From assembly GCA_964496575.1 (NCBI GenBank), contig CAZCAC010000108.1:1-29124 (forward strand): a DNA stretch of 29,124 nt. Reading direction: 5' to 3'. The notes beneath the pieces were generated by a model that made no database searches, was not told the origin of the DNA, and saw nothing but the letters and a program-made list of their open reading frames with translations. The stretch comes from CAZCAC01 sp964496575. GTDB taxonomy: Bacteria; Planctomycetota; UBA1135; GCA-002686595. Below, one piece after another: positions 7,411 to 15,194 of the stretch (its first letter is position 1; each line of letters opens with the position of its first letter). Position numbers and translations under genes: made by a program.

Positions 7411-8666
7411 GCACCCAGGCACCCTCGAGAGGACTCGCCCGCAGCATCGTCCAGCGGATGGGCGAGACGGGGCAGCCGCCGGAGCGCGGCTCTCTCCACG
7501 TCAACGTCGGTACCGACGAGACCCTCGATCTCTTGCGCAGCGAATACCTCGAGCCGATCCGGGAGACGGGGCGCAACTCCTCCTTCAAGCTGGTCCAGGC
7601 GCCCTTCGGCGGCGGGAAGACGCACTTCCTCCACACGCTGCGCGAGATCGGCTGGCAGGAGCGCTTCGCCACCAGCCTGGTCGGCATCTCGCCGCAGGAG
7701 TGCCCCTTCGACGACTCGGTCAGCATCTATCGCGCCGTGGCGCGCAACCTCGAGCTGCCCCCCGAAGAGGAAGAGGAGGAGCCCGAGCCCGGCGTCGACG
7801 TCGTCCTGCGTACGCTGGTCCTGCAGCGGGCCGAGCAGTACGGCGAGAAGACGGTCCGGGAGTGGCTGCGGCGGGAGTTCGCCCGCGCGCGTGTCGACAG
7901 CCGGGCGATGCGCCGCGCCGCCGAGCTGTACATGCTGGCGGTGCTCGACCTCGACGACGATCGCGAGGACATCACCGCGGCGTTCCTGCTCGGAGAGGAC
8001 GTGCACAAGAACGACCTATATCCGCTGCGCATCCGTGAGCAGCTCGAGGGAAAGACCGCGTTCGCCTTCCTGCGCAGCCTGGTTCAGATCCTGCGCGCCC
8101 TGGAGATCCCCGGGCTGATCCTGCTCTTCGACGAGCTCGATCGCGTGATGAGCCTCACCGTCAAGCGGCGCAAGGCGATCGGCGACAACCTGCGACAGAT
8201 GATCGACCACTGTGGTCAGGCGACTCTGCCGGCGCTCCTGTGGGTCTACGCCGTGCCGCCGGAGTTCATGACCACGATCGTGCCGGAGTACCCCGCGCTC
8301 GAACAGCGCTTGCGCGGCGCGACGGAGTTTTCACGGCGCAGCCCGCTCGAGCCGGTGATCGATCTCGACCACCTACCGCTCGAGCCTGAGGAGCTGTTCC
8401 GGCGCATCGGCGCCCGGTTGATGGAGCTGTTCGAGCTGGCCCACGACTACTCCTTCGATGCCGAGATCCAGGAGCACAACCTCGGACTCCTGGCCCGGGT
8501 GATGGCCGAGGAAGCGCTGGAGAGCGGCTCGCGCCGGACCTTCGTCAAGCGCGCGATCCACGTGCTGCACGAGCAGGCTCAGGAGGAACGCCGCCTCGAG
8601 CGGAGCGGGCTGGGCACGACCGGCGGCGGCGGGTTCGAGCTCGAAGGCGAGGTGGAGGTCGACTAG
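7407..8666 (+). CDS. BrxD/DUF2791-like P-loop ATPase (first of two)
   Basis: A 419-aa ATPase of the BREX BrxC/BrxD ATP-binding type (DUF2791-like). The P-loop is APFGGGKTH (K71, T72), with Ala at the place of the usual first Gly. Walker B is LILLFDELDR (D242, E243), and a likely sensor region WVYAVPPEF lies near 279-287. Residues 120-127 are a strongly acidic run, and the C-terminus is a Gly-rich acidic tail. The family is linked to phage defence and Ter-type DNA-processing loci, where an ATPase of this kind is paired with an Lhr-like helicase. ATG 7407 was chosen over upstream in-frame starts because it overlaps the previous stop by four bases and the upstream codons are a shadow of gene 1. 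The stop TAG overlaps the next GTG (TAGTG). Confidence 0.85.
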   Translation: MSTQAPSRGLARSIVQRMGETGQPPERGSLHVNVGTDETLDLLRSEYLEPIRETGRNSSFKLVQAPFGGGKTHFLHTLREIGWQERFATSLVGISPQECPFDDSVSIYRAVARNLELPPEEEEEEPEPGVDVVLRTLVLQRAEQYGEKTVREWLRREFARARVDSRAMRRAAELYMLAVLDLDDDREDITAAFLLGEDVHKNDLYPLRIREQLEGKTAFAFLRSLVQILRALEIPGLILLFDELDRVMSLTVKRRKAIGDNLRQMIDHCGQATLPALLWVYAVPPEFMTTIVPEYPALEQRLRGATEFSRRSPLEPVIDLDHLPLEPEELFRRIGARLMELFELAHDYSFDAEIQEHNLGLLARVMAEEALESGSRRTFVKRAIHVLHEQAQEERRLERSGLGTTGGGGFELEGEVEVD

Positions 8667-10177
8667 TGACCGGCTACCGCGTCGGGGACGAGGTGATCCA
8701 CCCCCAGTGGGGGTACGGAACGATCCTGGGCCTGCGGCCCGGTCGCCACGTGCGCGTGCGCTTCGACGAGCAGCCCGGCTTGCCTCGCACCGTCGCGGCG
8801 CGGCAGCTGCTGGTGATTCCGCCCGAAGCGCACGCCGCGGTGGCGGCGGCGACGAAGGCAGCGGCCGCCGCGAGAATGGAGGATGAGGTCGAGTCGGTGG
8901 CGGAGCGCCCCGAGCCGGAGCGCGAGTCACCGCCGAAGACACCTGCTCCGCCGCTTCCCGTCCGGCCCTCGAAGGTGGCCGTCGAGACCGCGCGAGGCTT
9001 GAGCGCGGAACAGCTCGCCGACTACCGCCAGACGATCGAGGCGCTGCGTTCTGGCGTCCTTCCCGCCGCGCACGTGATCGAGTACACCGTCGGTCGCGAT
9101 CGGCAGCTCGATCAGGTGCGCGCGCTGCTGGAGAAGCAGCGCGGCCTGCGCGTGGTGTGGGGAGAGTACGGCGCCGGCAAGAGCCACCTGCTCGACGTCG
9201 CCGAGCAGATCGCTCTGGACCAGGGCTATCTGACCTCGCGGATCACGCTCGATCGCCACGAGATCCCGCCGTCGCACCCGCAGCGCCTCTACACCGCGAT
9301 CGTGCGACGCCTGCGCTATCCCGACGATCTCGGCCTGGGGCTGGAGCCCCTGCTGCGGCGGCTGATCGACAGCGAGAGTCACTACGCGCACTGCGGCGAG
9401 GAGGCGAGTCGCTTCCTCTCCCCGTACCTGCACGCGCTGCGCGCGCAGCACCCGCGGACGACCGACTGGATGCACGACTACGCGCACGGCTGTCGGATGA
9501 ACGCGGACGAGGGCGGGTATCTCCTGCGCTGGGTGCGCTGGCCGGGGAAGAAGCCGCTGACCCTGTCCGACTTCCGCACCTACGGCAAGGTCTACACCTA
9601 CCTGGTGGGGACGATCGCGTCGTGGGCGCGGGATGCGGGCTTCCGCGGCCTGCTGCTGCTCTTCGACGAGGTCGAGTTCCTCGAGTCGATGGACGCGACT
9701 CTCACCGACTTCGCGAGGGAGGTACTCGCGCACTACGCGGTCGCGACCCTGCCGCGAGACGAGCTCCACTTCGATCCCGACGACCTGTACAAGGGCGGAC
9801 ACGAGGTGCACAAGAACCTGCCCTTCCGCTTTCGCGAGGATCAGCCGCTGGCCGCGGTCTTCGCGCTGACGCCGCTGCCCGAGATCGAGACGATGCTGCG
9901 CGCGATGATCGGCGAGCGCGAAGAACGCGATATCGTACTGGAGCCCCTCGCGGCGGAGGAGGCCTTGACCCTGGTGCACCACGTCCACGCTCTCTACCGG
10001 ACCGCGTTCCCCGAATTCGAACCGGCGCCGCGGCTGGAGGAGGAGATTCGCGAACACGTGTGGGGACGCATCGCCGAAGGGGAGGACAGCCCGCGGTTGA
10101 TCGTCAAGGCGGTCTGTCAGCGGCTCGACCGGGAGCGGCTCGCCGCGCTGCGTCGCGGGGTCGAGGCTCCGGCGTGA
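8666..10177 (+). CDS. BrxD/DUF2791-like ATPase with N-terminal Tudor/UvrD-tail-like module
   Basis: A 503-aa protein in three parts. Residues 1-52 (YRVGDEVIHPQWGYGTI, then VRVRFDE and ARQLLVI) match the small Tudor-like fold at the C-terminus of UvrD/PcrA, also seen in CarD-like RNA-polymerase-binding modules. Residues 53-105 are an Ala/Glu/Pro-rich linker. Residues about 115-500 are a DUF2791-like ATPase with Walker A GEYGAGKSH (K172, S173) and Walker B LLLLFDEVEFLE (D334, E335), then a C-terminal helical lid. It is clearly a diverged paralogue of the preceding ATPase, but with a canonical P-loop. The Tudor module suggests docking to RNA polymerase, a helicase or nucleic acid (inference). 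The GTG start overlaps the previous TAG, and the stop TGA overlaps the helicase GTG. Confidence 0.85.
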   Translation: MTGYRVGDEVIHPQWGYGTILGLRPGRHVRVRFDEQPGLPRTVAARQLLVIPPEAHAAVAAATKAAAAARMEDEVESVAERPEPERESPPKTPAPPLPVRPSKVAVETARGLSAEQLADYRQTIEALRSGVLPAAHVIEYTVGRDRQLDQVRALLEKQRGLRVVWGEYGAGKSHLLDVAEQIALDQGYLTSRITLDRHEIPPSHPQRLYTAIVRRLRYPDDLGLGLEPLLRRLIDSESHYAHCGEEASRFLSPYLHALRAQHPRTTDWMHDYAHGCRMNADEGGYLLRWVRWPGKKPLTLSDFRTYGKVYTYLVGTIASWARDAGFRGLLLLFDEVEFLESMDATLTDFAREVLAHYAVATLPRDELHFDPDDLYKGGHEVHKNLPFRFREDQPLAAVFALTPLPEIETMLRAMIGEREERDIVLEPLAAEEALTLVHHVHALYRTAFPEFEPAPRLEEEIREHVWGRIAEGEDSPRLIVKAVCQRLDRERLAALRRGVEAPA

Positions 10178-12192
10178 ACGCGGGCGAGCGAGACGGACCC
10201 GGTCGCCTGCGCCGTCTGCTCCCGCGGACCCACGGCGTCTTTCTCGGCCGCTTCACCGCGCCGACCGAGGTACAGCGGCGCGGGATCCCGCCGATCCTCG
10301 AGGGGAACGACACGCTGCTCTGCGCGCCGACCGCGTCGGGGAAGACGGAGGCATTCGCCGCGCCGACGATCGAACGGCTCCTGGGTTCGGAGCGCGCGCC
10401 GCTCTCCTGGATCGCGGTCAGCCCGACGCGGGCGCTGGCCAACGACCTGAAGCGCCGTCTGGAGGCGCCGATGGACGGCGCGGGGGTCGCCTTCGGGCGT
10501 CATACCGGCGAGCACAAGGAGCGCGCCGGCGGGAAGTGGCCCGAGGCGGTGGTGGTGACGCCCGAGGCGCTCGACTCGCTGCTGGCGCGGCGAGCACGGG
10601 TGCTGCGCGACGTGCGGACGATCGTGCTCGACGAGATCCACGTGCTCGACGGCACGCCGCGCGGGGATCAGCTGCGCGTCTTGCTCGAGCGACTGGAGCA
10701 GGTGGCGGAGCAGCGGCCGCAGCGCATCGCCGCCAGCGCGACGGTGGGGGACCCCGAGGGGCTCGCGGCGCGATACCTCGCCGAGGCGCAGGTCGTCGAC
10801 GTGGCGGGTTACCGGACGATCCGGGCCACGCCGTTCCCCGGTTCGGAGACCGAGGGGCTCGGCCGCCACCTGACGCGATTGGCCCGCGCGGGGGCGCGCA
10901 AGATCCTCGTCTTCTGCAACCGACGTCGCGACGTCGACCGCCTCGCCGCGGAACTCGCGGGACGTACACCGTTCGCCGAGCGGGTCTTCGCCCACCACGG
11001 CTCGCTCTCACGCCCGGCCCGGGAGCGCACCGAACGTCAATTCCTCGACGCGCCGGCGGCGGTGGCCTTCGCGACGCTGACGCTCGAGCTGGGCATCGAC
11101 ATCGGCACCGTCGACTACGTGCTCCTGGTCGAGCCGCCGCCGAGCGTCTCGAGCCTGCTGCAGCGAATCGGCCGCGGCGGGCGGCGCGGCGACTCGACCC
11201 GAGTGGGGTACGCCTTCGCGGACGCGGCGCAGGAGCTCCTGTTCGACGTGATGCTGCGCGCGGGGAAGCGGCGGGAGCTGTGCGAAGCGCCGTACGTGTT
11301 CCGCCCGGGGGTGCTGGTACAGCAGGCGCTGGTGCTGGCGGGTGGACACGGCTACGTCACCGCAGCGCAACTCGAGGGTGCGGTACCCACCGGAATCCGC
11401 GCCGAGCTGCCGCGCGGATTCGCCGGCGACGTCTTGCCGGCCATGGCCGAAGCAGAGCTGCTCGAGCGGCCGCGCGGCGGGCGCTACGTGCTCGCCGAGG
11501 GATCAGAGCAGCGCTACGACCTCGGCAAGCTCCACTCGAACTTCACCACGCCGCCGGGTCTCTCGATCATCCACCGGCTGACCGGCGACGTGCTGGGCGA
11601 GCTCGACCCGCACCAGCTGGCCTCGTCGAAGATGCAGCTGGGTGGAAAGAGCTGGCGGGCGGCGCGCGAGGTCGAAGGGCGGCTCCTGGTCGACGAGGCC
11701 GCCGGTGGGGAGAGCGCGGGGTACGCCGCGAGCGAGGCGCCGTGCACGTCGCTCCCCCTGGCGCGCGCCGTCGCCGCCGCGCTGGGCGCGAAGGAGGGGG
11801 AGTGGTTGCAGCGATTGGTCGGAGACCGCTGGTCACTGCTGCACGGACTCGGCACGCTCGGTGGACTGGTGCTCTCCGCGGTCCTCACGCAGGAATTGGG
11901 CAGTGGCGTCGTCTCGAGTCCGACCGCGTTCACGTTGCGGCTCACCCGGTCGCTCGCGGAAGTGCCGTTGCTCACCGAGGAGACCTTGCAGCACTTCGCC
12001 ACCCACCACGAAGGACGGCTCGCCCGCGCGCTGGGGATGGGGCCGTACTACCAGTTCCTTCCCGCGTCGCTCCGTGTCGCCGCGGTGCGGCGAGCCCTGG
12101 ACGCGGATCGGCTGCCCGAGCGGTTCGAGAGCGCCGTGATTCGCACCCTGGACCCGGGCGAGACGCCGTCGGCCGCGTGGGAGCTCCTGTGA
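10174..12192 (+). CDS. Lhr-like DEAD/DEAH superfamily 2 helicase (BrxHI/SngC-like)
   Basis: A 672-aa SF2 helicase. Visible motifs: the Q-like PTEVQRRGIPPIL, I APTASGKTE (K57), Ia SPTRALANDLK, II DEIH (D153-H156), III SATV, IV-like ILVFCNRRRDVDRLA, HHGSL, V LELGIDIGTVDYV and VI QRIGRGGRRG (from Q330). The spacing and the HHGSL...GIDIG pattern are those of Lhr-type helicases. A C-terminal region of about 300 residues follows, probably winged helix plus a system-specific domain, shorter than in full Lhr. Such helicases unwind DNA or RNA-DNA hybrids with 3'-5' polarity. GTG 10174 was chosen because it overlaps the ATPase stop (GTGA); the longer open frame upstream is antisense-free shadow of the ATPase. 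The gene ends seven bases from the convergent hydrolase. Confidence 0.88.
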   Translation: MNAGERDGPGRLRRLLPRTHGVFLGRFTAPTEVQRRGIPPILEGNDTLLCAPTASGKTEAFAAPTIERLLGSERAPLSWIAVSPTRALANDLKRRLEAPMDGAGVAFGRHTGEHKERAGGKWPEAVVVTPEALDSLLARRARVLRDVRTIVLDEIHVLDGTPRGDQLRVLLERLEQVAEQRPQRIAASATVGDPEGLAARYLAEAQVVDVAGYRTIRATPFPGSETEGLGRHLTRLARAGARKILVFCNRRRDVDRLAAELAGRTPFAERVFAHHGSLSRPARERTERQFLDAPAAVAFATLTLELGIDIGTVDYVLLVEPPPSVSSLLQRIGRGGRRGDSTRVGYAFADAAQELLFDVMLRAGKRRELCEAPYVFRPGVLVQQALVLAGGHGYVTAAQLEGAVPTGIRAELPRGFAGDVLPAMAEAELLERPRGGRYVLAEGSEQRYDLGKLHSNFTTPPGLSIIHRLTGDVLGELDPHQLASSKMQLGGKSWRAAREVEGRLLVDEAAGGESAGYAASEAPCTSLPLARAVAAALGAKEGEWLQRLVGDRWSLLHGLGTLGGLVLSAVLTQELGSGVVSSPTAFTLRLTRSLAEVPLLTEETLQHFATHHEGRLARALGMGPYYQFLPASLRVAAVRRALDADRLPERFESAVIRTLDPGETPSAAWELL

Positions 12193-12199
12193 GATTCGG

Positions 12200-13084
12200 C
12201 TACCGCCGGCGCGAAAGGCAACCCTCGAGGAACTCCCGCTCGGCCTCCAGCAGCTCCTCGATCACCCCGCTGCGGTGGACGCCCAGGTCGAAGCAGTACG
12301 CTCGCAGCGTCAGCTGCTGGTGATCTCCTTCGCGCACCAGCGTGGTGTGTCCACCCGCCTGCGCCGCCGCCAGGACCTCGTCTCGCTCGTCGTCGGGCAG
12401 GTAGGCGTCATCCTCCGCGGCGAGCAGCAGCGTGGGAACCGTCGTCTCCCGCAGTACCTGCACGAGCGACACCTCCGCGGGTCGGCTCAGGAACGCACCG
12501 ATCAGGGCGCCGAGGAGCGAGCCGTACCGATCCCGCGCGGCGTTCTGGGCGATCGTCCTGGCGCGGACCGGTGCGAAGAGGACGAGCGCACCCGGCCTCT
12601 CGCCGCCCTCGACGAGCGCGGCCGCCGGAATGGCGCCCAGCGAAACCGCGCGGACCACGATCGCGCCGGGATCTCCTTCGGTCCTGCGCAGCGCTTCGAC
12701 CCACATCGTCGCCCCGTCGTCAGTGAGACGGCTCGAGTCGCGGTCGCCTCCCGAAGCTCCGACCCCACGGTAGTCCAGCGCGAGCGACGCGAACCCGTGC
12801 TCGCGGAGCACTCCCATCGTCTGCTTTACTCCCGCGAGCCCGTTCAGGCCGGTGGTGATCGACGCCCCCGCCGGGAGGAGGTGCAGGACGACGGGCGCTC
12901 CCGCACCGGCCGGAACGAAGACACCGCGCAGCGTGACCCCATCATCGGCCACGGCTTCCGCCAGCACCGTGCCGTCGGGGAAACCCTCGAGTCGGAGCTC
13001 ACTCGTCCCCGCCTCCAGCACGATGGGGGCGACGCAGCTCTGCAGCGCGAGACAGGCGATCAGCGCCCAGCGGAACGTCTTCAT
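12200..13084 (-). CDS. Alpha/beta-hydrolase-fold lipoprotein
   Basis: A 294-aa exported hydrolase-like protein. The N-terminus MKTFRWALIACLALQSC is a lipoprotein signal with lipobox LQSC, so the mature protein is probably lipid-anchored. The fold follows the alpha/beta-hydrolase order: an oxyanion-side strand (PVVLHLLPAG), LDYRGVGASGG, nucleophile elbow AVSLGA, acid strand LLLAAEDDAYLPDD and catalytic-His segment EGDHQQ. The elbow has Ala where GxSxG expects the first Gly. Substrate unknown; serine esterase or peptidase activity is likely. ATG 13084 was preferred over an upstream in-frame start at 13165 because it begins at the signal peptide and avoids overlapping the upstream aldehyde dehydrogenase. 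No strong Shine-Dalgarno sequence. Confidence 0.82.
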   Translation of the reverse strand: MKTFRWALIACLALQSCVAPIVLEAGTSELRLEGFPDGTVLAEAVADDGVTLRGVFVPAGAGAPVVLHLLPAGASITTGLNGLAGVKQTMGVLREHGFASLALDYRGVGASGGDRDSSRLTDDGATMWVEALRRTEGDPGAIVVRAVSLGAIPAAALVEGGERPGALVLFAPVRARTIAQNAARDRYGSLLGALIGAFLSRPAEVSLVQVLRETTVPTLLLAAEDDAYLPDDERDEVLAAAQAGGHTTLVREGDHQQLTLRAYCFDLGVHRSGVIEELLEAEREFLEGCLSRRR

Positions 13085-13154
13085 GGGTGCAGAAGATACC
13101 GGCGCTACGGAGGCGGGGCAATTCCACGCTGAGCCACCGCGATCCCCGTCGCCG

Positions 13155-14594
13155 CTACCTCTCACCCGGCGGTGTCCGCATGATCAGCAGCCGCACTTCG
13201 GTCATGTCCTCGATCGCGTACCGGATTCCCTCACGCCCGAGACCGCTGTCCTTGACTCCGCCGTAGGGCATGTGGTCGACGCGGAAGCTCGGCACGTCGT
13301 TGATCACCACCCCGCCGACCTCGAGCGTCTCCCAGGCGCGCTGCGCCTTGAAGAGGTCGCGAGTGAAGATCCCCGCCTGCAATCCGAAGCGGCTGTCGTT
13401 GACCTCGGCCAGCGCCTCGTCGAAGTCATCGAACGGGGCGAGCACCGCGACCGGGCCGAACGCCTCCTGCGCGTTGACGTCCGCGTCGCGAGGGACCTCC
13501 TCCAGCAGCGTCGCCTCGAGCATCACGCCCTCGAGCCCGCCGCCGCAGAGGACCTTCGCGCCGCGGGCGATCGCGGCCTCGATCCAGCCGTGCAGGCGCT
13601 GGGCCTCCTTCGCCGAGATCATCGGACCGATGAACGTCTCCTCCTCGCGCGGGTCGCCCATCTTCAGCGCACGGGTCTTCTCGACCAGCTTCGCCTTCAG
13701 CTCGTCGTAGATCGAGCGGTGGCCGAGGACGCGCTGCACGCCGATGCAGCTCTGCCCCGACTGGTAGAAGGCGCCGATGATGATGCGGGCCACCGCGTCG
13801 TCGATGTCCGCGTCCTCGTCGACGACGCATGCGGCGTTGCCACCGAGCTCGAGCACGACGGGCTTCTTGCCCGCCTTCGCCTTCAGTGCCCAGCCGACCT
13901 CCGGCGAGCCGGTGAAGCTCAGGAGCTTCAGCCGGTCGTCGACGGTGAAGAGGTCGGCGCCGTCGCGGCTGCACGGCAGGATCGAGAAGGCGCCCTTCGG
14001 CAGGTTCGTCTCGGCCAGGACCTCGCCGATGATCAGCGCGCCGATCGGCGTCCAGCTCGCGGGCTTCAGGATGAAGGGACACCCCGCCGCGATCGCCGGG
14101 GCGACCTTGTGCGCGGCGAGATTCAGCGGGAAGTTGAAGGGGGAGATGAACGAACACGGACCGATCGGGAAGCGGCGAGTCATGCCGCCGTATCCTGAAG
14201 CGCGCGCCGAGATGTCCATCGTCAGGACCTCGCCGTCGATGCGCACCGCCTCCTCGCCCGCGATCCGGAAGGTGTCGATCAGCCGCGTCACCTCACCTCG
14301 CGCATCGTTGATCGGCTTGCCCGCTTCGATGCAGAGCGCCGTCGCCAGCTCGTCGGCGCGCTCGCGAAAGCGAGTCGCACAGTGGTAGAGCACTTCCTGT
14401 CGCGCGTAGGCGGGCAATCGACGCATCGGCCCGGTCGCCTCCACGGCGGCCGCGATGGCCCGGTCGATCACCGTCGGATCCGCCAGCGCGACGCGCGTGG
14501 CGACCTCGCCGGTGTACTTGTCGAGGATCTCGAGGTCGGTGTTGGCCTGGACCGGCTCGTTGGCCAGGTAATACGGGTAGCTCTCCTTCAACAT
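13155..14594 (-). CDS. NAD(P)-dependent aldehyde dehydrogenase
   Basis: A 479-aa aldehyde dehydrogenase of normal length that oxidises an aldehyde to its acid with NAD(P)+. Key residues are visible: N154 (SPFNFPLN), K177 (LKPAS), the FTGSPEVG cofactor turn, general base E249 (LELGGNA) and catalytic C283 (GQSCIGVQR). The C-terminal PYGGVKDSGLGREG and EAFGPV segments are also typical. The N-terminus (YPYYLAN, then DKYTGEVATRVALAD) is like lactaldehyde, phosphonoacetaldehyde and sulfolactaldehyde dehydrogenases, but I cannot fix the substrate. The start is supported by GAGGAG a few bases upstream on the minus strand. It sits downstream of the radical SAM/SPASM pair and upstream of the hydrolase, all on one strand with gaps of 70-84 nt. 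The aldehyde has no obvious source in the window. Confidence 0.93.
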   Translation of the reverse strand: MLKESYPYYLANEPVQANTDLEILDKYTGEVATRVALADPTVIDRAIAAAVEATGPMRRLPAYARQEVLYHCATRFRERADELATALCIEAGKPINDARGEVTRLIDTFRIAGEEAVRIDGEVLTMDISARASGYGGMTRRFPIGPCSFISPFNFPLNLAAHKVAPAIAAGCPFILKPASWTPIGALIIGEVLAETNLPKGAFSILPCSRDGADLFTVDDRLKLLSFTGSPEVGWALKAKAGKKPVVLELGGNAACVVDEDADIDDAVARIIIGAFYQSGQSCIGVQRVLGHRSIYDELKAKLVEKTRALKMGDPREEETFIGPMISAKEAQRLHGWIEAAIARGAKVLCGGGLEGVMLEATLLEEVPRDADVNAQEAFGPVAVLAPFDDFDEALAEVNDSRFGLQAGIFTRDLFKAQRAWETLEVGGVVINDVPSFRVDHMPYGGVKDSGLGREGIRYAIEDMTEVRLLIMRTPPGER

Positions 14595-14678
14595 GATCGC
14601 TCCTCGTGTAGTCGGATCGGACAGACGAGCTCGTCGAGTCGGTCGCCGAGGATAGCGTCCCGGCGCCTCACCGCCGAA

Positions 14679-15194
14679 TCATGAAGAGTCGTCCCGGACC
14701 CGCGATTCTCGTCCTGTGGTCTCGGAGCTCTCCCACCAGCTCTTCGGCGGCCCCAGCAACGGGGTGAGCAGCGAGCGAACCAGCGCCCTCGCCAGCCGCA
14801 GCGGCGACTTCCGGAAATCGCGCTGGTGGTCCAGGATCTGGCCCCGCTCCTCCTCGAGCGCCACGATCCGGCTCTCGTGGGTGCGGATGCGTCGCCGGGT
14901 AGCGAAACTCTCGGGGATCACGCCGGGGTTGCCGAGGGCCCGGACCTGCTCGGTCAGGTCGGAAACGGTCGCCCGCCCGCGCACCTTGCAGCGGACGCAG
15001 TCGGGGGGCAGTTCGCCGCTCAGGAGACCCGCGCGGAATTCGCGTGCCGCCTCACCCTCGACGATCGCCTCGAGGTCACCACCCTCGAGACGTCCCACCG
15101 AGCCGGACCAGCAGCAGAGGCGGACCTCACCGGCGCTGTTGACGAAAACCGTCTCCCAGGGGTCGGTGCAATCGCGCGTCATCGGCTCGGTCAT
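14679..15194 (-). CDS. Stand-alone SPASM-like iron-sulfur protein, partner of the upstream radical SAM
   Basis: A 171-aa protein. Residues 1-75 look like a SPASM domain: C9 (RDCTDPW), VFVNSAGEVRLCCW with C27/C28, then a LxxIVEGE-type segment and C66/C69 (DCVRCK). In known enzymes such Cys sets bind auxiliary iron-sulfur clusters. The C-terminal 90 residues are a charged helix (about 100-130) and an amphipathic or weakly hydrophobic segment (ARALVRSLLTPLLG) that might touch membrane. The ATG at 15194 overlaps the radical SAM stop (TGATG) and was preferred to the ATG seven codons upstream. SPASM is usually the C-terminal part of the radical SAM protein itself, so this looks like a split enzyme. 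Product unknown. Confidence 0.8.
   Translation of the reverse strand: MTEPMTRDCTDPWETVFVNSAGEVRLCCWSGSVGRLEGGDLEAIVEGEAAREFRAGLLSGELPPDCVRCKVRGRATVSDLTEQVRALGNPGVIPESFATRRRIRTHESRIVALEEERGQILDHQRDFRKSPLRLARALVRSLLTPLLGPPKSWWESSETTGRESRVRDDSS

Noticed and set aside
9157..10173. Long open extension upstream of the helicase (would give a protein of about 1000 aa)
   Set aside because: It lies wholly inside the second ATPase gene in another frame, is rich in Arg/Ala/Gly as shadow frames are, and GTG 10174 forms a natural overlap with the ATPase stop.
6502..12192. Calling the cassette BREX or Shango outright
   Set aside because: No PglX methyltransferase, PglZ phosphatase, BrxC or BrxL for BREX, and no recognisable TerB domain for Shango. 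Only the ATPase-helicase core is shared.
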